64,000 nt of DNA from Anas platyrhynchos. Its lineage: Eukaryota; Chordata; Aves; Anseriformes; Anatidae. A model generated the notes under the pieces. That model worked only from the letters and a program-made list of their open reading frames with translations, searched no databases and was not told where the DNA came from. A program made the position numbers and the translations under genes. Where the stretch lies: the NCBI RefSeq assembly GCF_047663525.1, contig NC_092605.1, positions 2,728,001-2,792,000 on the forward strand. Reading direction: 5' to 3'. Positions 30,301-37,929 of this stretch are shown piece by piece (within the stretch, counting starts at the first letter, position 1; every line of letters starts with the position of its first letter).

Positions 30301-33300
30301 TTTCTTCCTCCTGCTTGCTTTCAGAAATCAGTTATTATTGTCAGCAATCTGTGCAAGGAATATAAAACAAAGAAAGAGGGTTCCATTTTTAAGAAGAAGA
30401 AGAAAATGGCCACCAAAAATATCTCCTTTTGTGTTAATAAAGGTAAAAAGTGGAACTATTTTACTCGCCCTGTTTTGGATGCTGCTCATACCCAAAGAGA
30501 TAATCCTCTGAAGAGTCTCAGTCATCTGAGCCACGACATAAAGGCAGAATCTGTTTGCTCCATGGTTAAGGCATATCTGTGGTATGGCTGATGTGGTAAT
30601 GAATAAGGTGGATGCATCCAATTAGTCTCTGATCCAATTAGACCTCTGATTTAAAATGCCATAACCCCCTCTGCAGCAGTCACTGCAATTCCTGGGTGAC
30701 CTGGGAGCAGTGTTCAGACTCACATTGGCTATAGAGTTGAAATGTAATTTATGGACTCTCAGAGTATATATTTATACAGCTGTTTAATTTTATTTGATCT
30801 TTGCTATTAATACATTCTCTTTTAAGCTTTTTTTTTTTTCTTTTCTTTTAATAGGGCTCTGCCTGATATGTTTGTTAAATGCTGTTATTACTAATAAATG
30901 TTTTGTCCTGATTTCAGGGGAAGTATTAGGACTTCTGGGGCCAAACGGAGCTGGTAAAAGCACAGCTATCAAGATGATTGCTGGAGAGACGACACCGACT
31001 GCTGGGCAGGTAGGAGGCACCTGGAGTCTGGAGAGAAGGGATAAATGTCCACAAAAAGTGCACGTGCAAAGCTTACACCTCGCTATTAAATGATTTTCTT
31101 CAAAGCAGTATGAGGGACCAAGGTTTTAAGCAAATCCTTCGTGCCATTAAATTAAATGGTGTATTAATAAAAATGATTGTGAGTCACTTTTAGCTTTACC
31201 AATCACTTGTATCTCCCCGGATTCACCGTGACTATATTTAGGAGCCATGTAGCCAAGGACTGCAAAATCAGCCCTTTGCTTTTTGAGTTTCCCTCCCTGT
31301 TGAATCCCGCTGAAGCCCCCTGGCCTTCCTCTGAGCCCTACGCCTGGGTCTGGGCAAGGCTGGGAGAGGTGAAACATCGGCGTGGTTGTACAGGTGCTGC
31401 TGCGGAGGCGAGAAGGAGCGATGTGCTGCCTGCAGGACCACCTGGGGCACTGCCCGCAGGAGGACCCGCTCTGGCCGGACCTCACCGTGCACCAGCACCT
31501 CCAGGTCTACGCGGCTGTGAAAGGAGTGCGCAAGGAGGATACGGCTGCTGCTGTCAACCGGTACGGGGCAGGGTGGTGCCAGGTCTTGGACAAAGTTTTA
31601 TCCCCCTTCCTAAGGCACAGCGAGGGGACCAGAAGGTCAAAGTCCTCTGTGAGCCAGGGGGCACCTTGGAAGGAATTCAGGAAATGAATCTGCAAAAGTG
31701 ATTTTGTGCTGAATGCTGCGATTAAGTGAGTGGGCTGAGAAAATCTCCAGTTTGCCTAAGTGTGTTTGGTGGGGATAGATTTACCACTGACGTCCCTTTT
31801 AAGTACGTTATCTGCAGGAAGCATTTCTAAAATCTCGGGTTTTATTGTTTGGCACTACAAGAAGGGTGCTTAAGTGCTGCCTGCTGAGCTGACACCGGCA
31901 AGGTGGAGTGGATTTATAATGCTGTTGACACGAGTGATTGTTCTTAGAAAAGAGTTTGTGGCCTATTCAGTGCACTCTGCTTCAAATATTCATTCACGTT
32001 TTTACAACACAATAAATGTTTAATGAAAACAAACAGGAGCCAAGAACCAGGGGAAGAAAGTTCTGTTTTCTTATTGTTTTGGAAACCTCTGATTAGAGTA
32101 TCCAATTGGGAATAACAAAAACGTCGGTTTTGATGTGTTGGTTTGTTGTTTTTTTTTCCTTTGTTCCCTTCCCCCACAGAATAGTGAATGCTCTGGAGCT
32201 TCAGGACTACTTAAAAAAATCAGCGAGAAAATTATCTGCGGGGATAACCAGAAAGGTGCATTTTTTGTTCCTATGCTGAGCGTTGCAAAATGCCCTCTGT
32301 GAGCAGTGGGACCTGGGTGTGCTCCCAGCCCTTGGGAGAGCATCTCATTGCACCCCACGGTGGGCTGAGCTCACCCAGCATCTTCTAAATTTGTGTCTCC
32401 TAAAACCAGAGGCTCGGTTCCCATAAGCAATGTGATGCTGCCCACAGCTCTTTGCAAACAGGGTGCTGGGGGCTGCAGCAGACCTGACCCCAGCCCCTTT
32501 CCCTTCTGCAGCTCTGCTTCGCCATGTGCATGCTGGGCAACCCCGCGGTGCTGCTCCTGGACGAGCCATCGACCGGCATGGACCCCAAGGGGCAGCGCTG
32601 CGTCTGGTGGGTAGGACCCGGGCACCGAGCAGTAGATGTGTAGGGTTAGGTAAAGGGCATTTTACCTCATCTGCGGTTAGCGCTGCTCACCTCGGGCCAG
32701 TGGTTTTATCAGAATCGCTGTTTTCCTGGTTCTCCCCAACTAATGCATGAGCGAGAAGAGAGAAGCCCTTTTTCTTTTGAATCCATCCTTGTTGTAGATT
32801 TTAGGATGGTTGTATATGGGTTTAGAAGTCCATAATTGGACTTGAGTCAAAAATAAGAAACATTCTCATTATTTCCAAGTGCCACCAGTCTAAAGTTTTT
32901 ATATCCTTTTATGTTAGTTTTAGGGGTAGGCGTATTTGGAGGGGCAAAAAGGTTTAAGAAAACATGTCTGGCATTTCTAGGGAGTGTTGGCTTTTCTTTT
33001 TTTTTTCTTTTTTTCTGTGTCCTCAGGAAAATGATCCGTGCCGCCCTGAAAACCAAGGAGACGGGGGCCATTCTGACCACGCACTACATGGAGGAGGCGG
33101 AGGCGGTGTGTGACCGCGTGGCCATCCTGGTGGCTGGGCAGCTACGGTGGGCAGTGGTGTGGCTGGGACAGGAAACATTTTTCAGCCCCCCTGGGTCCAA
33201 TGGGGTCTTCCCCTCCAGCCTCGGCCTCCTGAGCCCCCCAGCATGGGTGTTATGAAGTGCTCCCCATTGCAGGATGATTTGGGCAGGAGCAGACGGGTGG

Positions 33301-34250
33301 GGATCAGTGGTTTCACACAGACTTCATGCTTCACGCCTCCCTTGCAGGTGCATTGGCTCCATTCAGTACCTGAAGAGCAAGTTTGGCAAAGGCTACCTGC
33401 TGGAAATTAAAGTCAAGGACCCAGAGAGCACGGATCTCCTCCACACTGAGGTTTTGAGGATTTTCCCGAGTGCAGCCCGTCAGGAGCGGTGAGTATAAAT
33501 GCAGGATGAACAGAGGCTCCAGGATCACCTCTTCCCCAAAAGTGTGCCCAGTGCAGTGGGCAAATGCAGGATTCGGGTGAAGAGAGGCAGAGGGGTCAGA
33601 GTCCCTCTGTGGGGATCTGGTCCCGTAATGTCACCAAGCCCAGCCCTGCTGCCATCCCCACAATAAAACACCCACAGGTCCAGCTCAGAGTGTGACATTA
33701 AAAAAGGCATTTTTCATGGTAAAAAACGGTATTGACAATGGTCAATACAGAGCAGGAATCACCTCTTCTTTTCCTCCCAGCTTCCCCTCTTTGCTCGTCT
33801 ACAAGGTCCCAATGGAAGACGCGCTGCCCCTGTCCCAGTCTTTCTCCAAGCTAGAGGAAGGTAAGAGCAAGGGAAGATGGCTTTTGGAAAAGGTGGAGCA
33901 CCAACTGGTAATTTTCAGCTCTATTTCCATTTCTCCACAGCCAAGCAGAACTTCAGCCTCGAGGAGTACAGCTTCTCCTTGAACACTTTGGCTCAGGTAG
34001 GTGCCAGACGTGCTGCAAAGGCATGAGCAGGAACAGAAGCCAGGTCTGGGCAGGAGGCAAGAAACTGCAGGAGCTGCACCGCCTGCAAAGGTGCATCAGA
34101 GGGTTAGGGAGGGTCTGAGAAGTGATACAAGCTTAATGTTGCCCATTTCAGGTGTTTTTGGAACTCTCCCGAGAGCAAGAGAAGGATAATTTCGATCTGG
34201 CTTTGGATGGGGCTTTCGAATGGAAACAGCTGCAGCAGGAGGACAGTTAG
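15295..34250 (+). CDS. ABCA8-like: Gene B: complete ABCA8-group ABC transporter, 1,626 aa, 38 coding exons
   Basis: Complete full-size ABCA transporter. The coding exons, listed individually below, sum to 4,881 nt with every phase matching, giving 1,626 aa; human ABCA8/ABCA9 are about 1,620 aa. Layout: short cytosolic N-terminus (1-34), TM1 (about 35-53), ECD1 (to about 215) with N-glycosylation sequons, TM2-6 (about 220-420), NBD1 (about 480-720), linker (to about 860), TM7, ECD2 (about 885-1015), TM8-12 (to about 1230), acidic linker, NBD2 (about 1280-1530), tail. NBD1: Walker A GHSGAGKT 517-524, Gln566, LSGGQ 618-622, Walker B Asp642-Glu643, Gln674 at the H-loop. NBD2: Walker A GPNGAGKS 1326-1333, Gln1371, LSAGI 1423-1427, Asp1447-Glu1448, His1481. 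Start chosen at 15295 because the following residues match the ABCA8 N-terminus and no upstream in-frame coding exon is needed. Inferred role: ATP-driven lipid translocation. Exact orthology within ABCA6/8/9/10 is unresolved. Confidence 0.95.
15778..15988 (+). CDS. ABCA8-like: Gene B exon 2 (TM1, start of ECD1)
   Basis: Encodes [20 protein letters not shown] (TM1), then the beginning of ECD1 including [13 protein letters not shown], typical of the ABCA8 group. aa 35-105. Confidence 0.92.
16348..16506 (+). CDS. ABCA8-like: Gene B exon 3 (ECD1)
   Basis: aa 105-158. Encodes [20 protein letters not shown], with an NFT glycosylation sequon. Phase 1 at both borders. Confidence 0.92.
16667..16767 (+). 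CDS. ABCA8-like: Gene B exon 4 (ECD1)
   Basis: aa 158-191. Encodes [20 protein letters not shown], with an NFS sequon and cysteines likely to form a disulphide, then [14 protein letters not shown]. Confidence 0.92.
17467..17576 (+). repeat. (AAATA)n microsatellite in Gene B intron 4
   Basis: About 22 near-perfect pentamer units, about 110 bp upstream of exon 5. Confidence 0.95.
17683..17909 (+). CDS. ABCA8-like: Gene B exon 5 (end of ECD1, TM2)
   Basis: aa 192-267. NHS sequon at the start, then [20 protein letters not shown] and TM2 ([17 protein letters not shown]). A cytosolic [15 protein letters not shown] loop, conserved in ABCA coupling regions, follows. Confidence 0.93.
18230..18368 (+). 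CDS. ABCA8-like: Gene B exon 6 (TM3-TM4)
   Basis: aa 267-313. Two hydrophobic spans: [20 protein letters not shown] and [14 protein letters not shown]. Ends in phase 0. Confidence 0.9.
18739..18924 (+). CDS. ABCA8-like: Gene B exon 7 (TM4-TM5)
   Basis: aa 314-375. Encodes [19 protein letters not shown], a further helix ([16 protein letters not shown]), and [17 protein letters not shown]. Confidence 0.92.
19045..19192 (+). CDS. ABCA8-like: Gene B exon 8 (TM6)
   Basis: aa 376-425. Encodes [22 protein letters not shown]6 ([18 protein letters not shown]) and DKVLP, the exit from the first membrane domain. Confidence 0.92.
19731..19902 (+). CDS. ABCA8-like: Gene B exon 9 (linker to NBD1)
   Basis: aa 425-482. 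Encodes [20 protein letters not shown], a proline/acidic linker and EFMGKEAIR. The donor gtcgag is weak, but the next exon restores frame as [14 protein letters not shown], as expected for the family. Confidence 0.88.
20496..20554 (+). CDS. ABCA8-like: Gene B exon 10 (start of NBD1)
   Basis: 59-bp, Lys-rich exon, aa 482-502 ([19 protein letters not shown]). First beta strand region of NBD1. Confidence 0.88.
20973..21083 (+). CDS. ABCA8-like: Gene B exon 11 (NBD1 Walker A)
   Basis: aa 502-539. Encodes [20 protein letters not shown], the NBD1 P-loop, with Lys523 contacting phosphates in the family. Confidence 0.95.
21180..21355 (+). CDS. ABCA8-like: Gene B exon 12 (NBD1 Q-loop)
   Basis: aa 539-597. 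Encodes [20 protein letters not shown]; Gln566 is the Q-loop residue. Confidence 0.95.
21704..21823 (+). CDS. ABCA8-like: Gene B exon 13 (NBD1 signature LSGGQ)
   Basis: aa 598-637. Encodes [20 protein letters not shown], a canonical ABC signature. Confidence 0.95.
22157..22295 (+). CDS. ABCA8-like: Gene B exon 14 (NBD1 Walker B, H-loop Gln)
   Basis: aa 638-684. Encodes [20 protein letters not shown] and later [17 protein letters not shown]. Gln674 is at the H-loop position; this substitution is usual in NBD1 of ABCA5/6/8/9/10 and is not a defect specific to this gene. Confidence 0.95.
22534..22624 (+). CDS. ABCA8-like: Gene B exon 15
   Basis: aa 684-714. Encodes [20 protein letters not shown] and [10 protein letters not shown], the conserved segment following the NBD1 switch. 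Confidence 0.93.
22903..23042 (+). CDS. ABCA8-like: Gene B exon 16 (NBD1 tail)
   Basis: aa 714-761. Encodes [20 protein letters not shown] and [16 protein letters not shown], the ABCA regulatory subdomain. Confidence 0.92.
23625..23744 (+). CDS. ABCA8-like: Gene B exon 17 (NBD1 tail)
   Basis: aa 761-801. Encodes [20 protein letters not shown], the regulatory-domain hallmark. Aligns over its full length with 190-309 of Gene A. Confidence 0.94.
23891..24086 (+). CDS. ABCA8-like: Gene B exon 18 (linker before TM7)
   Basis: aa 801-866. Acidic variable linker, then [20 protein letters not shown] and a basic run. 12 codons longer than in Gene A. Confidence 0.92.
24702..24868 (+). CDS. ABCA8-like: Gene B exon 19 (TM7, start of ECD2)
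   Basis: aa 866-922. TM7 [20 protein letters not shown]; ends in a VHNSTG sequon. Confidence 0.93.
25269..25291 (+). repeat. (A)23 tract in Gene B intron 19
   Basis: Run of 23 A, about 180 bp upstream of exon 20. Confidence 0.95.
25475..25602 (+). CDS. ABCA8-like: Gene B exon 20 (ECD2)
   Basis: aa 922-964. Encodes [20 protein letters not shown] and a NIT sequon. Same 128 bp as in Gene A. Confidence 0.92.
25749..25886 (+). CDS. ABCA8-like: Gene B exon 21 (ECD2)
   Basis: aa 965-1010. Encodes [20 protein letters not shown] and [12 protein letters not shown], with conserved Cys and an NST sequon. Confidence 0.93.
26174..26287 (+). CDS. ABCA8-like: Gene B exon 22 (TM8)
   Basis: aa 1011-1048. 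Encodes [20 protein letters not shown] and ends QDYK before the ARAQLR loop. Confidence 0.92.
26485..26655 (+). CDS. ABCA8-like: Gene B exon 23 (TM9)
   Basis: aa 1049-1105. Encodes [20 protein letters not shown] and [20 protein letters not shown]. Start placed by alignment to the 171-bp Gene A exon. Confidence 0.92.
27110..27220 (+). CDS. ABCA8-like: Gene B exon 24 (TM10)
   Basis: aa 1106-1142. Encodes [20 protein letters not shown] then a basic turn and a Trp-rich end. Confidence 0.92.
27583..27627 (+). repeat. Short tandem GGGATGGGAACAGGAT repeat in Gene B intron 24
   Basis: Two and a half copies of a roughly 16-bp unit, G/A rich. Confidence 0.75.
27882..28010 (+). CDS. ABCA8-like: Gene B exon 25 (TM10/11)
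   Basis: aa 1143-1185. Encodes [20 protein letters not shown] and [20 protein letters not shown]. Confidence 0.92.
28290..28371. repeat. Perfect 17-bp inverted repeat in Gene B intron 25
   Basis: Arms at 28290-28306 (CTTTCCATGCAAAGTCA) and 28355-28371 (its exact reverse complement), separated by 48 nt. The surrounding sequence is unique and no flanking target-site duplication is obvious. Confidence 0.9.
28826..28894 (+). CDS. ABCA8-like: Gene B exon 26 (short loop exon)
   Basis: aa 1186-1208. Encodes [20 protein letters not shown]. Same 69 bp as in Gene A. Confidence 0.9.
29292..29383 (+). CDS. ABCA8-like: Gene B exon 27 (TM12)
   Basis: aa 1209-1239. Encodes [20 protein letters not shown]. 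The donor TAG|gtttgt is moderate, and phase 2 is rejoined at 29862. Confidence 0.92.
29791..29856 (+). mobile_element. CR1 LINE 3' end (5'-truncated) next to a splice acceptor
   Basis: Carries the CR1 3' signature (GGTTGGACTCGATGATCTTG, then TTCCAACCTAA) followed by three octamer tail units: ATTCTGTG (29833-29840), ATCCTGTG (29841-29848) and ATTCTGTT (29849-29856). Sense orientation relative to Gene B. Exon 28 starts six bases after the tail. Confidence 0.9.
29862..29982 (+). CDS. ABCA8-like: Gene B exon 28 (acidic linker to NBD2)
   Basis: aa 1239-1279. Encodes a Glu/Asp-rich linker ([20 protein letters not shown]). The acceptor is tgtag at 29857-29861, and the pyrimidine tract upstream is CR1 tail. 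Confidence 0.88.
30325..30442 (+). CDS. ABCA8-like: Gene B exon 29 (first strand of NBD2)
   Basis: aa 1280-1319. Encodes [20 protein letters not shown], a Lys run and [12 protein letters not shown]. Donor gtaaaa. Confidence 0.92.
30918..31009 (+). CDS. ABCA8-like: Gene B exon 30 (NBD2 Walker A)
   Basis: aa 1319-1349. Encodes [20 protein letters not shown], with P-loop Lys1332. Confidence 0.95.
31394..31560 (+). CDS. ABCA8-like: Gene B exon 31 (NBD2 Q-loop)
   Basis: aa 1350-1405. Encodes [20 protein letters not shown] and [15 protein letters not shown]; Gln1371 is the Q-loop residue. Confidence 0.93.
32180..32255 (+). CDS. ABCA8-like: Gene B exon 32 (NBD2 signature LSAGI)
   Basis: aa 1405-1430. 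Encodes [20 protein letters not shown] and ITRK. The signature is relaxed (LSAGI), in line with LSxGxxRK versions in the ABCA8 group. Confidence 0.93.
32512..32606 (+). CDS. ABCA8-like: Gene B exon 33 (NBD2 Walker B)
   Basis: aa 1431-1462. Encodes [20 protein letters not shown] and [11 protein letters not shown], with intact Walker B and D-loop. Confidence 0.95.
33027..33146 (+). CDS. ABCA8-like: Gene B exon 34 (NBD2 H-loop)
   Basis: aa 1462-1502. Encodes [20 protein letters not shown]; His1481 is the switch histidine. Donor gtgggc. Confidence 0.95.
33348..33488 (+). CDS. ABCA8-like: Gene B exon 35
   Basis: aa 1502-1549. Encodes [20 protein letters not shown] and [11 protein letters not shown], the ABCA C-terminal subdomain. 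Confidence 0.93.
33781..33860 (+). CDS. ABCA8-like: Gene B exon 36
   Basis: aa 1549-1576. Encodes [20 protein letters not shown]. Shares a 26-bp identical stretch with Gene A. Confidence 0.93.
33941..33996 (+). CDS. ABCA8-like: Gene B exon 37
   Basis: aa 1576-1594. Encodes [18 protein letters not shown]. Confidence 0.93.
34152..34250 (+). CDS. ABCA8-like: Gene B last coding exon (stop TAG 34248-34250)
   Basis: aa 1595-1626. Encodes [20 protein letters not shown] and ends [11 protein letters not shown]. The VFLELS(K/R)EQE opening and W-K-x-L end are typical of the ABCA8 group C-terminus. Confidence 0.95.
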   Translation: MFLELSREQEKDNFDLALDGAFEWKQLQQEDS

Positions 34251-34682
34251 AGACCCACGATGCTCATTTACACATTACTCCCTATTAACCTAAGTGGTGT
34301 GATATTGCGCGTATTTACTGTCATTATCGGTGTACCAGGAGGAGGAGGAGGAGCTCTGCCAAGGGCATTTCTTACGGCATTTCACCTGGACTCTGGGAGT
34401 GTCTGCACCGAGCCCTGCCCCAGGCTGAGTTTCTGAGGGCTGGTTGATGAAATGCTGCCTGCTGCGAGAGCTCTTGGCGAAGGGAGCAGCTCAGAGCAGA
34501 GGCTGAGGGAGCAGAGGGACCAGAAGGGTGTGAGAAGGGTCCTGGCTCATCTCTAGGGACCAAGGTTTTGCTTTGCTCGGTGGGTCTGGGTGCAGCAGGG
34601 AGTCCGGACACACTGCCAATCTCCTGGGCTCGTCTCCCATCAACGTGTGGGACTGTGCCTGAGACACGTTTAAATACATCTT

Positions 34683-34721
34683 ATTAAAATTTACACTGTA
34701 TTTTTATATCCTTCCAATAAA
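34683..34721 (+). terminator. Gene B poly(A) signals
   Basis: ATTAAA at 34683-34688 and AATAAA at 34716-34721, about 430-470 nt after the stop. They imply a 3' UTR of roughly 0.5 kb. Confidence 0.65.
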
Positions 34722-34744
34722 TGTCTCTATAGAAACCGCAGCAA

Positions 34745-36080
34745 CACCCTCGTGTGTCATTACTGCTGCGGACCCCCGGCAGTAGCTCAGCACGCTCAGC
34801 CTCCTCCCCCTGGGGATGGAGGTGGCCGCAGTGGGGCTGAGGGGCTTTGGCAGGGCAGGGGATGGAGAAGCTGAGTGCTGCAGGAGCTGCTGGTGAGCCT
34901 GGGCAGGGCTCAGGGCCACCAGAATTTGGGGTCAGCTCACGGCGGTGGAGCTGCATTTTCTGAATTCATGGAAACGACCTCCAGCCAGAAAGTCCCGGAT
35001 CACCAAACGGCTGGGCAATAAGAAAGCAAAGGGAAAATATCTGCTCCATCTGCCCTGGTGCTCACGAGGCACCATCACACACCCAGCCAGCAGCTGGATC
35101 CCCCCAAAAGGCTGTCACCACTTGGGCAGGGGTCCTGAGCCTGCAAAGCAGCCACCCCCCGGGGCACGGCTCGCCCTGGCTGTTCTGCAGTCGAGGTCGG
35201 AGTGCTCCTCGCACCCCCAGAGCAGCAGCCTCCTGTCAGCAGCTTGTTACGGCCCGCGCTGTGAGTTTGTGCTAGCCGAGGGGAAGCTGAAGAGCTGCCA
35301 GCTGCAAAGGCTTCGGAGGGCAGGGCAGGAGCAGCGTGTGAAAACCAGAGCAGTAACAGGGGCCGTGCTCCTCTGGCGCAGCCTCTGGCAGGGAAGCATT
35401 TAGGGCTCGCAACCCACCGAGGGTCATGGCAGCAGCACAGGAATATTTTCCGTGGAAAGTGGAAGTCCTGGTACATTTGCAGAGTTTCTGGAAAGGGAAT
35501 TGATGGGAGCTGCTGTTAATCTTTCTGGAAAGCAAAGCTGCTGCTGGTTCTGCTTGTCTCTATACATCCATCACTCCCTTCTAGAGTTGCTCTGCACTTA
35601 ATTAACCTCATACCTGCTCGGGGCTTTATCTTTTTGCTGCAATGGCCAGTGAATATGCCACGGGTCAAAACCAGGACACGGCTTTCCCTGGGTGTCCTGG
35701 GTGTTTCCAGGTGTCCCAGAAGGGCAATGGTGTATGGCCATGGTCAGGAGCTGGGCAGACCTTGCAGGAGCAGTGGTGCCAGCCCTAAATTGTGCTCTGA
35801 AACCCATCAGATCTGGTTTGTAGTGGGCAAGCAAAGTACAGGGCCCCAAACCCTGCCATGGGAAGTGTCTCAGTGGCATGACATGGGAAATGATGTGGTG
35901 CTCTGTGCCAGCCTTGAGAAGAGTTTGAATTTATATCACCTATAATTCTTACATGCAACATCCCCATGCCTGATCCAACAAAAACCCTTCCTGCTCTTCA
36001 TATCAGCAATTCCATGAGTCAGCTCTCTGGAAGGATTCGTTTCCTCTGGTGTAAAGATTAATGAGAGGATTTTCCTCCTG
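34745..36080. other. Intergenic, no gene seen
   Basis: Unique, moderately GC-rich sequence. Short open frames on both strands overlap each other and have no domain or splice support. Confidence 0.6.

Positions 36081-36115
<35 letters not shown>
36081..36115 (+). repeat. (A)35 tract
   Basis: Longest pure A run in the window. Confidence 0.95.
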
Positions 36116-36116
<1 letters not shown>

Positions 36117-37213
36117 CAGGCACGCGCTATGCCTGCACTCAGCTCATTTGCTGGAGCTCAGACCCTCACAGAAGATATGAATCCAGATTTCTTTACATAA
36201 CCTGGTGGCTGTGTCGCAATCCCTGCCTGTGTAGGTTGCACACCCAGCCCCAAACCACGCCTGGTGCTTGGGGCGCTCGCTCAGAGGGCTCCTTGTTCCC
36301 TCCCACTTGCACAACAGCTCCGCTTTTACTCCCCGCCCCTGGGAAATGGGGTATGTGAAATCCCCAAGCATTTCGGTCACCTTCTCCTGCACTGGGCTGC
36401 AGAAAATGCAAACTCGGTGAAAGGGAAGGGGACTCTACGGCTGTGGGGAGCTCAGGGCTGTGCAAGCCACCACCCTCTCCATATCACAGCAGTTAATGTC
36501 ATATTTTGCTGTTCCCCTCCATATCCCTGTCCCTACGTGCAGACCTCACTCCTTTCACCAGGAAATCTCTTTTCTATCACAGCCAGGTGACAGGGTCCAT
36601 TTGGAGGCCTTTGAATGATGCAAACCATAACAAAATCCCAGCAAACTTCCCCCAATCCTGTCCCAGAGTGACAGGGGATGGCGAGGGGAAGCCGGGTGCA
36701 TGGGGGATGAGGGAAGCAGAGGGAAGGACGAGGCGTGACATCTCCCTGGGGCAATTGCACTGCTGGGGCTGGACTGGGCTTTTCCTTTCCTTGGAGCACC
36801 TCCAGCCGTGGCTGCTCCTTCCAAAAGCACTTGTACTGTGTGTTTTTTTAAGTAACCCCATCCTGCTTCTTAGCACGGGGCTGGCGGGTTGTTCTGGGTG
36901 CTCTTCGGTGCTTCCCATGCCAGGCAGCTGGAGCTGGCTCCATCCTCTCCTGCACAAGGAGGAGAAGGGCAGAGACCCACAGAGCCCCCCACGGAGAGCT
37001 GGTTGGGACCAAGGCTTCGTGTAGGCCCCCAGGGAAGGGGGACGGGGCTGGTGCCATCGCCAGCACCACGTCAGGATTTCCAGGAGCTGGGCCGTGGCCA
37101 GCACTTGGAGAAAAGGGGGTCTGTCCCCAGCACAAAGCCGGGCTCAGCTGGCAGCGGGGAACGAACAAAAGTGCTCGAAAAGTTCATGAGCACTTAACAT
37201 TTTCATCAGGAAG

Positions 37214-37239
37214 AAAAAAAAAAAAAAAAAAAAAAAAAA
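37214..37239 (+). repeat. (A)26 tract
   Basis: Pure A run. The sequence between it and the previous A tract, about 1.1 kb, is GC-rich, with overlapping open frames on both strands and nothing recognisable. Confidence 0.95.
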
Positions 37240-37679
37240 GGACAAGAGGACAAGAGTGTGATTTCCTAGAAGCAAGCAGGCTTCCTGAACGTTCCCTTCA
37301 GAGGTCACCCCCGCCTCCCTCCCTCCTCCCTTGCCCTCAGCTGAGGGGCTGGGGGACAAACCTCAAACCTCCCCCTGCAGCTGCCACCGAGGCACCCCCG
37401 AGGGACATCAAGGAGCAGCCCACGTCTTTGGGAAAGGTGGTGATGGCCTGAAATTTTCAAATTTCAAGGAACTTCAGGAAAAGCAGCAATGGAAGTTTCA
37501 AAATATCAATGAGCCAAACTTGTACGGAGGAGGGTAAGGCTGAGAGATGCTACGCAAAGGGTTGGTGTCCTGCAGGACATCTCAAGACCTCGTGGCTTGG
37601 CTGAGCATTAAACATCCTTTTTTCAGGGCAGCCCTGGTACAAGTAAAAGAAAGTATCAAGAAATCAGGATATGGATAAA

Positions 37680-37926
37680 ATAAAACAAAATATAAATGAA
37701 ATAAAACAAAGTAAGATCGAAATGAGATGAAATGAGATGAAATGAAATGCTATGAAATGAATGAAATGAAATGAAATGAAATGAAATGAAATGAAAATGT
37801 AAAATAAAGTAAAATAAAATAAAGTAAAATAAAATAATAAAATAAAATAAAATAAATAAAATAAAATAAATAAAATAAAATAAAATAAAATAAAATAAAA
37901 TAAAATAAAATAAAATAAAATAAAAA
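37680..37926 (+). repeat. Composite microsatellite (GAAAT)n / (AAAAT)n
   Basis: Begins with AAATGAGATG/AAATG units and passes into AAATA units, with single-base slips between blocks. About 250 bp. Confidence 0.95.
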
Positions 37927-37929
37927 TAA

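Noticed and set aside
34321..34360. GGA/GGAG run after the Gene B stop as extra coding sequence
   Set aside because: Lies in the 3' UTR after TAG 34248-34250; the protein end already matches the family.
36506..37104. 172- and 175-codon frames on opposite strands
   Set aside because: Both strands are open over the same GC-rich stretch, with no domain, splice or start-context support; typical random openness.
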